A stretch of DNA of 64,000 bases from ZC4RG42 sp036676355 (lineage in GTDB: Bacteria; Pseudomonadota; Gammaproteobacteria; Burkholderiales; SG8-39): assembly GCA_036676355.1 (NCBI GenBank), contig JAKFDA010000072.1:62001-126000 (forward strand). The letters are read 5' to 3'. Under the pieces are notes generated by a model, which saw only the letters and a list, made by a program, of their open reading frames with translations, did not search any database and was not told the origin of the DNA. A program made the position numbers and the translations under genes. Positions 45,695-53,632 of the stretch are shown piece after piece. Positions within the stretch are counted from its first letter, which is position 1. Every line of letters begins with the position of its first letter.

Positions 45695-46832
45695 GCCTGA
45701 GAAGGATGTCGAGCGGGCGAACGCGTCACGCTCGCCACGGCGCGTCGGACTGATCGGACCGTTGCCGCCGCCGGCCGGCGGCATGGCGAATCAGACGCGA
45801 CAGCTCGCCTGGTTGTTGCGTGAGGCGGGCATTGAAGTCGAACTGGTGCAGGTGAATGCGCCGTACCGGCCGTCGTGGATCGCACACGTGCGCGTGCTGC
45901 GCGCAGTCTTTCGTTTGCTGCCCTATCTACTGCGGCTGTGGCGCTGCGCCGGCAGCGTCGATCTCATGCACGTCATGGCCAACTCCGGCTGGGCCTGGCA
46001 CCTTTACGCCGCACCGGCAGTGTGGCTCGCGCGCTTGCGCGGCACCCCGGTGGTGGTCAACTACCGAGGCGGTAGCGCCGATATTTTTTTGCAGGCGCAA
46101 GCGCGCTGGGTGCGACCGACTTTGCGCCGTGCCAACTTCGTGGCGGTGCCCTCCGGTTTCCTGCATGCGGTATTCGCGCGTTACGGCGTCGACACCGAGA
46201 TCGTGCCGAATATCGTCGACCTGGCCCGTTTCTCTCCGACTGTGCGTTCGCGCAGCGCCGTACGGAGCGGCCCGCATCTGATCGTCACGCGCAATCTCGA
46301 ACCGCTCTACGACGTCGAAACCGCGCTCGAAGCATTGGTGCTTATCCGCGCCGAAGCGCCGCACGCGCGCCTGAGCATTGCGGGCAGCGGGCCGTTACGC
46401 CACCAACTCGAAGCGCGTTGCCGCGAACTCGATATCGCGGACGCGGTGCGCTTCACCGGCCGGCTCGATCCCGAGGGCATGGCGGCGCTGTATCGCACGG
46501 CGGACGTGATGCTCAATCCTTCGCGCGTGGACAACATGCCGAATTCGGTGCTCGAAGCTTTTGCCAGCGGCGTACCGGTGGTCAGCACCAACGTGGGCGG
46601 TATTCCCTACTTCGTCGAGGACGGCAAGACCGCGCTGCTGGTCGCGCCGCGCGATCCGGCGGCAATGGCGCAAGCCGCATTGCGGCTGGTGCACGATCCT
46701 CTGCTCGCTGCCGCCTTGAGGGCCAACGCGTTATGGGCCACGTCCGCGTACAGCTGGCCGAACGTGCGCGCACGTCTGTTCGAAGTGTATGCGGCGGCGG
46801 TGCTGCAAGGCGCGCCGCAGCGTCGGCTTTAG
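45681..46832 (+). CDS. glycosyltransferase family 4 protein
   Basis: A 383-residue GT-B enzyme. The N-terminal loop is GLIGPLPPPAGGMANQTRQL, then NYRGGSADIF, IVPNIVDLARF and the donor-site block NPSRVDNMPNSVLEAFASGVPVVST. It contributes a further sugar to the repeat unit; specificity unknown. Its start lies within the deacetylase gene. After its stop there are 135 bases before the O-ligase-like gene. Confidence 0.92.
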   Translation: MLPREPEKDVERANASRSPRRVGLIGPLPPPAGGMANQTRQLAWLLREAGIEVELVQVNAPYRPSWIAHVRVLRAVFRLLPYLLRLWRCAGSVDLMHVMANSGWAWHLYAAPAVWLARLRGTPVVVNYRGGSADIFLQAQARWVRPTLRRANFVAVPSGFLHAVFARYGVDTEIVPNIVDLARFSPTVRSRSAVRSGPHLIVTRNLEPLYDVETALEALVLIRAEAPHARLSIAGSGPLRHQLEARCRELDIADAVRFTGRLDPEGMAALYRTADVMLNPSRVDNMPNSVLEAFASGVPVVSTNVGGIPYFVEDGKTALLVAPRDPAAMAQAALRLVHDPLLAAALRANALWATSAYSWPNVRARLFEVYAAAVLQGAPQRRL

Positions 46833-46967
46833 CGAAACCGATATGCGCCATAAAAATTTGCAACGAGCGGTGCAGCGATTGCCTCTTTCCGGTGGTTCGG
46901 CCGGCGGCCGAAGCCAACGAACAACAGCGACTGCGACGAATCCTGGCGGTTGACGGGGACGAAGATC

Positions 46968-48287
46968 ATGCCGATACGCGACATCACCCTTGTACTGTTT
47001 GTGCTCAGCGTGCTGCCTTTTGCGCTGTCGCGTCCGCATGTGGGCATCCTGCTGTGGACGTGGATCGGTTTGATGAACCCGCACAAGCTCACCTGGGGCT
47101 TTGCCTACAACATGCCGTTCGGCGTCATAAGCGGGCTGGCGACGCTGGTGGCGATGGTGGTTTCCAGGGAGCCCAAGCGGCTGCCGTTGCAGCCGCCGGT
47201 GATCGCGCTGATTCTGCTGGCGTGCTGGATGGCCGTCACCACCACATTCAGCATCAATACCAATCACGCTCTGGGCCAGTGGGAGAAGGTGTTCACCATT
47301 CAGGTGTTCATTTTCATCATGCTGATGGTGATGCAGACCAGGGAACGGATTCAGTGGCTGGTATGGGTCTCGGCCCTGTCCATTGCGTTTTTCGGCATCA
47401 AGGGCGGGCTTTACACACTCATGGGCGGCGGCGGCTATGTGCTCGGGCCGCCCGGCGGTTTTACGCAGGGCAACACGGAAATCTCGCTGGCGCTGACCAT
47501 GGCGGTTCCGTTGCTTTGGTATCTGACGCTGCAGTCGAACAACGCCTGGGTCAAGCTCGCGCTCAAGGCGGCCATTGTGCTGACCGCGATCGCCGTGATC
47601 GGCTCGTACTCACGTGGCGGTCTGCTCGCCATTCTCGGCATGAGCGTTTTCCTGTGGTTCAAGAGCCGCAAGAAAATCGCCATCAGCCTGATCGTGCTGA
47701 TGATGATCCCGGCCATGCTGAGCTTCATGCCGGATACCTGGTTCGAAAAGATGGCGACGATCGAGACCTACAAGCAGGATTCCTCGGCGATGGGCCGCAT
47801 CAACGCCTGGGGCTTCGCCACCAATCTGGCACAGGATCGTCCGTTCACCGGCGGCGGCTTCGGCGCGTTCACGCGCGAGAATTTCTACAAATACGCGCCG
47901 ATTCCGGAGGATTTCCACGATGCGCACAGTATCTGGTTCGAAATGCTGGGCGAACACGGCTTCATCGGCCTGCTGCTGTTCATCGGTGTCTGGGTGACGG
48001 CATGGCGGGTCGGCAATCGCGTCATCGCGCTGACCAAGGGCAACGAAGCGTTGCGCTGGGCGCGCGACCTTGCCGCGATGATTCAGGTCAGTTTGATCGG
48101 CTATTTTGTCGGCGGCTCTTTCCTTGGCCTGGCGTACTGGGATTTTCCTTATGTGCTGATGGCGCTGCTGGTTCTTACGCATGTGGTCGTGCAACGTGAG
48201 TTGGCGCCGCACGCGGTGCCGCGCGCTGTGGCAACGCCGCAGCCGGCGGCGCTCGAGCCACCCGCGCCGGCGGGAGCGCGTGGCTAG
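46968..48287 (+). CDS. XrtA-associated O-antigen ligase/polymerase-like protein (TIGR03097)
   Basis: A 439-residue polytopic membrane protein with about ten hydrophobic segments and the large periplasmic loop after GPPGGFTQGNTEISLAL. The Wzy/WaaL-type signature is NPHKLTWGFAYN near the start, with FTGGGFGAFTRENFYKYAP and DAHSIWFEMLGEHGF. It is annotated in this family as a putative O-glycosylation ligase but could equally be the polymerase of the locus. ATG 46968 has GGGGA upstream; the TTG at 46950 is less likely. It closes the exopolysaccharide block. Confidence 0.92.
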   Translation: MPIRDITLVLFVLSVLPFALSRPHVGILLWTWIGLMNPHKLTWGFAYNMPFGVISGLATLVAMVVSREPKRLPLQPPVIALILLACWMAVTTTFSINTNHALGQWEKVFTIQVFIFIMLMVMQTRERIQWLVWVSALSIAFFGIKGGLYTLMGGGGYVLGPPGGFTQGNTEISLALTMAVPLLWYLTLQSNNAWVKLALKAAIVLTAIAVIGSYSRGGLLAILGMSVFLWFKSRKKIAISLIVLMMIPAMLSFMPDTWFEKMATIETYKQDSSAMGRINAWGFATNLAQDRPFTGGGFGAFTRENFYKYAPIPEDFHDAHSIWFEMLGEHGFIGLLLFIGVWVTAWRVGNRVIALTKGNEALRWARDLAAMIQVSLIGYFVGGSFLGLAYWDFPYVLMALLVLTHVVVQRELAPHAVPRAVATPQPAALEPPAPAGARG

Positions 48288-48361
48288 ATGCGCCGCTATA
48301 AGGTGCCGATCGGCCCTTTCCTTGCACAGAGGTCGGCGACTCCACTCGCTCGGCGATGCAC

Positions 48362-48382
48362 TACCGGGACCATGTCCCGGTA
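48362..48382. terminator. perfect hairpin after the exopolysaccharide locus
   Basis: TACCGGGAC and GTCCCGGTA form a perfect 9-base stem around a CAT loop, 75 bases after the O-ligase-like stop. No U tract follows, so it may be a rho-associated end, a processing site or a protein-binding palindrome. It lies just before the preferred start of the next gene. Confidence 0.45.
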
Positions 48383-48400
48383 TCGCTGTGCACACTCTCA

Positions 48401-48925
48401 ATGAATTCAGCAGCCGCCGGTGAAAATCGCACCCAGCACGACAAACTCGATGTCAACGATGACCTCGACTTCCAGCGTCGGGTGTGGCGCTTCGAGCGCG
48501 CGGGGTGGGTGGCGATGGGCCTCATCGGCCTGGCCGGCCTGCTCGGACTGCTGGGGGCAGGTTTATTGAGCGGTGCGGAGTCGGGCGATGGTCGCCTGCG
48601 CATCGAGTACGAGCGCTTTCATCGGCATCTTTCGCCGGTCGAACTGACCGTCCATATCGACAAAGCGGCAATAAAGGACGGTGCGGTGGGGCTCGTGCTG
48701 AATGAGGGTTTCGCCGACAAATTCCAGATCCAAACGATCATGCCGCAGCCGACACAATGGCGACTCGCCGGCGACGGCATGCACGTGCGCTTTCTTGCGG
48801 CTGATTTCGAGTCGCCCGCGACGGTGCGCTTCTATCTCAAGCCGCAAGGCTACGGCCCGGCCTCGGTCGCGATCGGGCTCGAAGGCGCACAGCCGCTGAC
48901 CTTGCCGCAGTTCATCTATCCCTAG
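48401..48925 (+). CDS. hypothetical membrane-anchored protein
   Basis: About 174 residues with a cytoplasmic N terminus (DVNDDLDFQRRVWRFERAG), one transmembrane helix (WVAMGLIGLAGLLGLLGAGLL) and an extracytoplasmic domain with beta-strand character ending TLPQFIYP. I do not recognise a named family. It ends 11 bases before the DUF421 gene, so the two are probably cotranscribed. ATG 48401 was preferred because an earlier ATG at 48356 would place the perfect hairpin inside the coding region; neither has a good SD. Confidence 0.65.
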   Translation: MNSAAAGENRTQHDKLDVNDDLDFQRRVWRFERAGWVAMGLIGLAGLLGLLGAGLLSGAESGDGRLRIEYERFHRHLSPVELTVHIDKAAIKDGAVGLVLNEGFADKFQIQTIMPQPTQWRLAGDGMHVRFLAADFESPATVRFYLKPQGYGPASVAIGLEGAQPLTLPQFIYP

Positions 48926-48936
48926 ACGGGGGCGAC

Positions 48937-49380
48937 ATGGATGCCGTATTGCGCGCCATCGCGATCTATCTCGTACTCCTGCTTCTGTTTCGCGTAGCCG
49001 GGCGGCGTACGCTGGCGGAAATCACCACCTTCGATTTCGTGCTGCTGCTCATCATCGGCGAGGCCACGCAGCAGGCGCTGCTCGGCGAAGATTTCTCCGT
49101 TACCAACGCCGTCGTCGTGATCGCCACGCTGCTGTTCGCCGATGTGATGTTTTCGCTGATGAAATCGCGTTCGAAGAAAATGGAAAAGGTGCTCGACGGC
49201 GTGCCCACCATCGTGGTCGACAATGGCCGTTGTCTGACCGAACTGATGAAGAAAGCGCGCGTGGACGAAGACGACGTGATGGAGGCCGCGCGCCGTCTGC
49301 AGGGCATCGAGCGGATCGATCAGATCAAGTATGCGGTGCTCGAAGTGAACGGCGGCATCACCATCATTCCCTATCGCTAA
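48937..49380 (+). CDS. DUF421 domain-containing membrane protein (YetF/YcaP-like)
   Basis: A 147-residue protein. Two to three transmembrane segments occupy residues 1-75 (AIAIYLVLLLLFRVAGRRTLAE, FDFVLLLIIGEATQQ), followed by a small soluble DUF421 domain with IVVDNGRCLTELMKKARVDEDDV and ending VNGGITIIPYR. The family is widespread and uncharacterised, often stress- or sporulation-linked. GGGGG lies upstream of the ATG. Confidence 0.88.
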   Translation: MDAVLRAIAIYLVLLLLFRVAGRRTLAEITTFDFVLLLIIGEATQQALLGEDFSVTNAVVVIATLLFADVMFSLMKSRSKKMEKVLDGVPTIVVDNGRCLTELMKKARVDEDDVMEAARRLQGIERIDQIKYAVLEVNGGITIIPYR

Positions 49381-49431
49381 CGGTGCGGCCCGGTCGTTCG
49401 CGATTCCCGCCGCGGCGCCGCTTGATCCGCG

Positions 49432-49635
49432 CTAGTCTGTCTCATCCTTGAGCATTTGCCGCAATTCCTCGCGCAATTCCTGCGTGGCCGCATGGCCGTG
49501 GGCCGATACGGCGTGCTGCGTCGCGGCGCTCAGCACTTCGTCTTCCGTGCCGGAAATCTTGAGCGAGCAGTTGTTGGCGCTGGGATAAAGCCGGCAGTCG
49601 ATCGACTTGCGCGGCGCGGACGTGGCGGTTTGCAT
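49432..49635 (-). CDS. DUF1059 family small protein
   Basis: A 67-residue soluble protein with the DUF1059 pattern: IDCRLYP near the start, Cys in NNCSLKISG, then a helical half with VSAHGHAATQELREELRQML. The family's function is unknown; the conserved Cys and His positions hint at metal or redox use. The start ATG at 49633-49635 has AGGAGG six bases upstream, a strong ribosome binding site that decides the start. It is divergent from the SRPBCC gene. Confidence 0.8.
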   Translation of the reverse strand: MQTATSAPRKSIDCRLYPSANNCSLKISGTEDEVLSAATQHAVSAHGHAATQELREELRQMLKDETD

Positions 49636-49790
49636 GGTGCGCCTCCTGGCGGTGGAGCGTTCTAAATGTAGTCCTTGCGGTGAGACATTCAAGAAGCGCG
49701 AGCCGCCTTTGTCGGCACGCGCCGACGTTTCGCTCGTCCGGTACATGCATTGCTGCCTTTTCCATTCATTCGCCCGAGCGGAGGCCTGCC

Positions 49791-50531
49791 ATGCAGCGGC
49801 GCGAAAAAATCAATCTCATGCGGATCGACCGCTTGGGTTATCTGGTGTGCGGACTGGCGCTGGTCGGCTGGGGGATGCGTCGACGCAGCATCGCGCGCAG
49901 TGGCGCCGCCGGACTTGGCGGCTGGCTGCTCTATCAGGCGTATACCGGTTACAACCCGATGTTCACCCCGCTTGGCATACGCGTGAATCGCGAACCGGGC
50001 GAAGCGACTGCCAACGAAACGATCGTGCTCGACCAGGCCATCACCATCAACGCCACGCGTGAGGAGCTGTATCGCTTCTGGCGCAATCTCGAAAACCTGC
50101 CGAACTTCGCGCCGCGTGTCTCGCGCGTCGAAGTGTTCGATGAAATCCATTCACGCTGGCACATCGAGGCGATGAACGGCCGCGCCGCGGTGTGGGAGTC
50201 CGAAGTTACGCGCGACGACCCCGGCCGCGAAATCGCCTGGCGTTCGACCCATAACGAGGTATTGAATCATTTCGGCAGCGTGCAGTTTCGCGACGCCCCG
50301 GGCGGCCGCGGCGCGGTGGTGGCGGTGCACCTCGAGTATGTTTCCCCGGCCGGCTCGCTTGGCGCGGCGGTAGCGCGCATGGCCGGACAGGCCCCCGAGC
50401 GTTATGTCACCGACGCGCTGCGGCGTCTGAAGCAGCTCGTGGAAATCGGAGAAGTCGTTACGACATACGGTCAGCCGGCCGGGGCCAATCGCACGGAAGG
50501 CGTGGCGGGCGTCGATTCCAGCGCTCATTAG
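49791..50531 (+). CDS. DUF2892/SRPBCC-domain protein
   Basis: A 246-residue protein. The N-terminal segment (about 10-50) contains hydrophobic stretches LGYLVCGLALVGWGM and GGWLLYQAYTGYNPMF resembling DUF2892. From about 73 it is an SRPBCC (polyketide cyclase/dehydrase) domain: ITINATREELYRFWRNLENLPNF and LEYVSPAGSLGAAVARM. Such proteins are common next to stress-type alcohol dehydrogenase genes. GGAGG sits six bases before ATG 49791; the longer reading is rejected. A zinc alcohol dehydrogenase gene follows after 71 bases. Confidence 0.87.
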   Translation: MQRREKINLMRIDRLGYLVCGLALVGWGMRRRSIARSGAAGLGGWLLYQAYTGYNPMFTPLGIRVNREPGEATANETIVLDQAITINATREELYRFWRNLENLPNFAPRVSRVEVFDEIHSRWHIEAMNGRAAVWESEVTRDDPGREIAWRSTHNEVLNHFGSVQFRDAPGGRGAVVAVHLEYVSPAGSLGAAVARMAGQAPERYVTDALRRLKQLVEIGEVVTTYGQPAGANRTEGVAGVDSSAH

Positions 50532-50602
50532 TGCGGCGCAGGAGTGTGCGTCGCGTTTGGCGATGCCGAGCGCTCGGCCGGGTTCGTTAGAGGAGTGCTG
50601 CA

Positions 50603-51772
50603 ATGAAAGCCACGTGCTGGTACGGCAAACACGATGTGCGCGTCGAGCAGGTGCCCGATCCGAAAATACTGAACGAGCGCGATGCCATCGTGCGCGTCAC
50701 CGCGACCGCGATCTGCGGTTCGGACCTGCACTTATACGACGGCTTTGTGCCGACCATGATGAAGGGCGACATTCTCGGCCATGAGTTCATGGGCGAAGTG
50801 ATGGAGATCGGCAGCGCGGTGCGGAACCTCAAGGTGGGCGATCGCGTGGTGGTGCCGTTTCCGATCGCCTGCGGCGCATGTTTTTTCTGCGATAAGGAGT
50901 TGTACTCGCTATGCGAGAACTCCAATCCCAACGCCTGGATGGCGGAAAAGATGTGGGGCCATTCGCCCTGCGGGATATTCGGATACTCGCATCTGCTCGG
51001 TGGGTATGCGGGCGGACAGGCCGAGTATGTGCGCGTGCCGTTCGCCGACGTCGGGCCGATCAGAATTCCCGCCGGCCTCCAGGATGAACAGGTTCTGTTC
51101 CTGTCCGACATTCTGCCGACGGGCTACATGGCTGCCGAACAATGCAGCATCGACAACGGCGATACCGTCGCGGTGTGGGGTTGCGGGCCGGTCGGTCAGT
51201 TCGCCATCGCCAGCGCGTTCATGCTCGGCGCGGAGCGCGTTATCGCGATAGACCGTTTTCCAGAGCGCTTGCGCATGGCGGCGCGGGAGCACGGGGCCGA
51301 ATCGCTGAACTACGAAGAAGTGGAGATTGCCGAAGCGCTGAAGGATCTGACCGGCGGTCGCGGTCCGGACGCGTGCATCGACGCGGTCGGCATGGAGGCC
51401 CATGCGCACGACGGCGTCGGCGCCTATGACCGCATCAAGACGGCCATGATGCTCGAGACCGATCGCCCGATTGCCTTGCGCGAGGCGCTCATGTCATGCC
51501 GCAATGGCGGCACGGTGTCGGTCGCGGGTGTTTATGGCGGCCTCGCCGACAAGATTCCCCTCGGTGCGCTGATGAACCGTTCCCTCACCATCCGAACCGG
51601 CCAGACCCATGTCCATCGCTATATGCGGCCGCTGCTCGAGCGCATCGAGAGTGGCGACATCGATCCGAGCTTCGTCATCACGCACCGGCTCTCGCTCGAC
51701 CGGGTGGCGGACGGCTATCGGATGTTCCGCGACAAGCAGGACGAGTGCATCAAGGTGGTCCTGCGGCCCTGA
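50603..51772 (+). CDS. zinc-dependent alcohol/formaldehyde-type dehydrogenase
   Basis: A 389-residue medium-chain dehydrogenase. The catalytic zinc site is ICGSDLHLYDG and GHEFMGEV, the structural zinc cysteines are CGACFFCDKELYSLC, and the NAD(P) motif is WGCGPVGQFAIASAF. It resembles the glutathione-independent formaldehyde dehydrogenase-like group often found with SRPBCC genes. Substrate unknown. GAGGAG precedes the ATG. Confidence 0.92.
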   Translation: MKATCWYGKHDVRVEQVPDPKILNERDAIVRVTATAICGSDLHLYDGFVPTMMKGDILGHEFMGEVMEIGSAVRNLKVGDRVVVPFPIACGACFFCDKELYSLCENSNPNAWMAEKMWGHSPCGIFGYSHLLGGYAGGQAEYVRVPFADVGPIRIPAGLQDEQVLFLSDILPTGYMAAEQCSIDNGDTVAVWGCGPVGQFAIASAFMLGAERVIAIDRFPERLRMAAREHGAESLNYEEVEIAEALKDLTGGRGPDACIDAVGMEAHAHDGVGAYDRIKTAMMLETDRPIALREALMSCRNGGTVSVAGVYGGLADKIPLGALMNRSLTIRTGQTHVHRYMRPLLERIESGDIDPSFVITHRLSLDRVADGYRMFRDKQDECIKVVLRP

Positions 51773-51801
51773 TTGGGCCATGGGCCTTGCCGCGGACGCC
51801 C

Positions 51802-52020
51802 TCAGCGCTTGGGACCGACCAGCAGCAGCACCACGCCGAGCGCGATCGCGCCGACGCCTGCCCATACCGGCACGTTCACGCTTTCCTTTTCCTGAATGGA
51901 AAACTCGATCGGGCCGAGTTTGGCTTCGTGTGTGTCCTTGGTGTAGGTGAAGCTGCCGTACGCCAGCCCCAGTGCGCCCGCTACGATCAGTGCAATGCCG
52001 ATCAATTTGGTGAAGCCCAT
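51802..52020 (-). CDS. small two-helix membrane protein (DUF3185-like)
   Basis: A 72-residue protein with transmembrane helices at about 5-24 (LIGIALIVAGALGLAYGSF) and 50-69 (VWAGVGAIALGVVLLLVG) flanking a short loop with FSIQEKESVNVP. It resembles small DUF3185-type membrane proteins without known function. The ATG at 52018-52020 is preceded by GGAGG. It converges on the dehydrogenase gene. Confidence 0.72.
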   Translation of the reverse strand: MGFTKLIGIALIVAGALGLAYGSFTYTKDTHEAKLGPIEFSIQEKESVNVPVWAGVGAIALGVVLLLVGPKR

Positions 52021-52372
52021 GCAACGCCTCCGCTGTTTGTAACTATTCCTGACGTCGCCCGAAGAATAACGTCTGTGCGGTTCTGCGGGTAACCGTTTGC
52101 CTGAACGGTACAAAACCCCCGGTTTGCGCCGGGCGGGCGGTTTCCCCGTCCCGGTTGTGGTCTTTGCCGGAGCGGCGTACTCTTATTTGGCACTTCTTCC
52201 GCGCTTCGTAGTATGCGTGCGCGCATGAAGCCGAATGAAGGGTCGCAGCGGCGATGGATCGGCCGACCAATCATTGGCGGTGAGCTTTCTTTGTTGTACG
52301 ACCACGCCGACGTTAAAAACAGTCATTGCGTGAAAGCGGGTATCTACCCGAAACAAAAGGAGAGTGTGGTCC
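52021..52372. other. 352-base intergenic region before the lipoprotein pair
   Basis: No gene is supported here. The region divides the divergent small membrane protein gene from the first lipoprotein gene and must contain promoters for both. A candidate for the lipoprotein is TTGTTG at 52291-52296, a 17-base spacer and TAAAAA at 52314-52319, which is only a moderate sigma70 match. Confidence 0.35.
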
Positions 52373-52603
52373 ATGTACAAGTGCATAGCGATTATTTCAT
52401 TGATGGTCGTTGCGTTGGCAGGCTGCGGGGAGAAAAGCGCCGATACGACGGCGACCAGTCCGAGCTCGACAGCCAGCGCCCCCGCCGCCGATGCGTCCAG
52501 CTCTTCCGGCACGCCTGCGGCGGAGGTGCCTTCCGTGTGGACGAGTTCCGGCTCCGAAACCGCGACATCGAGCGGTTCGTCACCGTCCACGGAAAGCAAA
52601 TAG
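52373..52603 (+). CDS. small Ser/Ala-rich lipoprotein, copy A
   Basis: A 76-residue predicted lipoprotein: MYKCIAIISLMVVALAGC with lipobox LAGC, then a disordered Ser/Thr/Ala/Pro tail ending STESK. Its first residues and leader match copy B at 52900 (GGAGAGTGTG...CCATGTACAA in both), so the pair arose by tandem duplication. ATG 52373 is favoured over GTG 52364 by spacing from AAGGAG. Function unknown. Confidence 0.72.
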   Translation: MYKCIAIISLMVVALAGCGEKSADTTATSPSSTASAPAADASSSSGTPAAEVPSVWTSSGSETATSSGSSPSTESK

Positions 52604-52660
52604 CAGCCTTTCGATGGCGCGAGCGCGCCATCGGCTCCGAAAGCAAAGATCGCGTCAAAT

Positions 52661-52685
52661 TGCAGAGGCGCGCAGCGCCTCTGCA
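52661..52685. terminator. perfect 11-base hairpin after lipoprotein A
   Basis: TGCAGAGGCGC and GCGCCTCTGCA pair perfectly around a GCA loop, 58 bases after the stop of copy A. The same core recurs after copy B. No U tract follows; it may stabilise or end the transcript. Confidence 0.5.
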
Positions 52686-52899
52686 CACCTCTCCGGACAC
52701 CCCGGAATCGGTCCCCCCACCGCCAGGTTGAGTCGCGCCGTTTCGTCCGGTTGAATCGAGCGCCTCGCTCTTCCATCGTTCATCGCAAGCCCGCGTCCGA
52801 CAGGGGACGCTGGCCTCGTATCGCCGCATGGATCGCGGACCCCGGGAACAGTGCTTGCGTCATAGCAGGTATTGATCGAAAAACACGGAGAGTGTGTCC

Positions 52900-53274
52900 A
52901 TGTACAAATGCGTAGGGATTATTTCATTGGCGGCAGTTGTCTTGGTCGGCTGCGGAGAACAGGGCGCTGATACCGAAACGAACCCCACCGGCCCGACTGC
53001 TGTCGCGCCCGGTACGTCCGGTTCTTCCGGCGCACCCGCCACGGAGGCGCCCGCGGTCACCGGTTCCGGCGCGCCTGGCAGCGAGACAGGCTCGACCGGC
53101 TCGGTACCGGATGCGCCTCCGGCCGGATCCTCGGCCAGCACAGCGGGGAGCGAGCCGCTCCCGGACAAGGAACTGACGCCAAAAGAGGAGTCGCAGAGCA
53201 TGCCCCAATCCGGACAGGCAAACGACTACTCGACCCCCGAGCGCAGCGATGCTATGGGCACAGGCAGCAAGTAA
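52900..53274 (+). CDS. small Ser/Pro/Gly-rich lipoprotein, copy B
   Basis: A 124-residue predicted lipoprotein: MYKCVGIISLAAVVLVGC with lipobox LVGC, followed by a long disordered Gly/Ser/Thr/Pro/Ala region and a more polar C terminus (LTPKEESQSMPQSG, YSTPERSDAMGTGSK). It is paralogous to copy A but with a tail about 48 residues longer. GGAG lies ten bases before the ATG. Function unknown; the composition suggests a surface or periplasmic spacer. Confidence 0.75.
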   Translation: MYKCVGIISLAAVVLVGCGEQGADTETNPTGPTAVAPGTSGSSGAPATEAPAVTGSGAPGSETGSTGSVPDAPPAGSSASTAGSEPLPDKELTPKEESQSMPQSGQANDYSTPERSDAMGTGSK

Positions 53275-53310
53275 GTTAAACGAAATTCAGAGGGAATGCG
53301 ATCGATTGTG

Positions 53311-53327
53311 GAGGCGCGCAGCGCCTC
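53311..53327. terminator. duplicated hairpin after lipoprotein B
   Basis: GAGGCGC / GCGCCTC around a GCA loop repeats the core of the hairpin at 52661-52685; outer bases have drifted to G-T pairs. It lies 36 bases after the stop of copy B, so the duplication included the gene and its 3' hairpin. Confidence 0.5.
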
Positions 53328-53367
53328 TGCAATTCGATTCGGCCGATCACGCCGGCCGTATTCGCAC

Positions 53368-53392
53368 CGCGGCGGCCGCAACGGCCGCCGCG
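53368..53392. terminator. GC-rich 11-base hairpin
   Basis: CGCGGCGGCCG (53368-53378) and CGGCCGCCGCG (53382-53392) form a perfect stem with a CAA loop, followed by TTAT. It could be a terminator closing the lipoprotein unit, though the U tract is poor. Confidence 0.4.
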
Positions 53393-53632
53393 TTATCGAA
53401 GTCGCTTTGAGATACCCGCACTAGGCTCACCCGGCGCATTGCCGGACAGTGCTCGGCATGGCCCAGGCCGCTTACCGAGCCTGCGCCAATTCGCCCTTTG
53501 ATGCCCCTTATGTCGCCCGCATCGCCGATAAAATGCGACGATGACGGTGCGCTGTGGCGACGATCTTCGCCCGAGCGTTCCGAACGCGAATCGCGCGCGG
53601 CCTGATGCGCGGTCTGTTCACGAAAGCGAAGA

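Larger units (their letters stand above)
53275..53632. other. 358-base intergenic region with hairpins
   Basis: No gene is supported. It holds the repeat hairpin at 53311-53327 and a GC-rich hairpin at 53368-53392. The rest is GC-rich sequence before the PBP gene with no clear promoter by eye. Confidence 0.4.
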
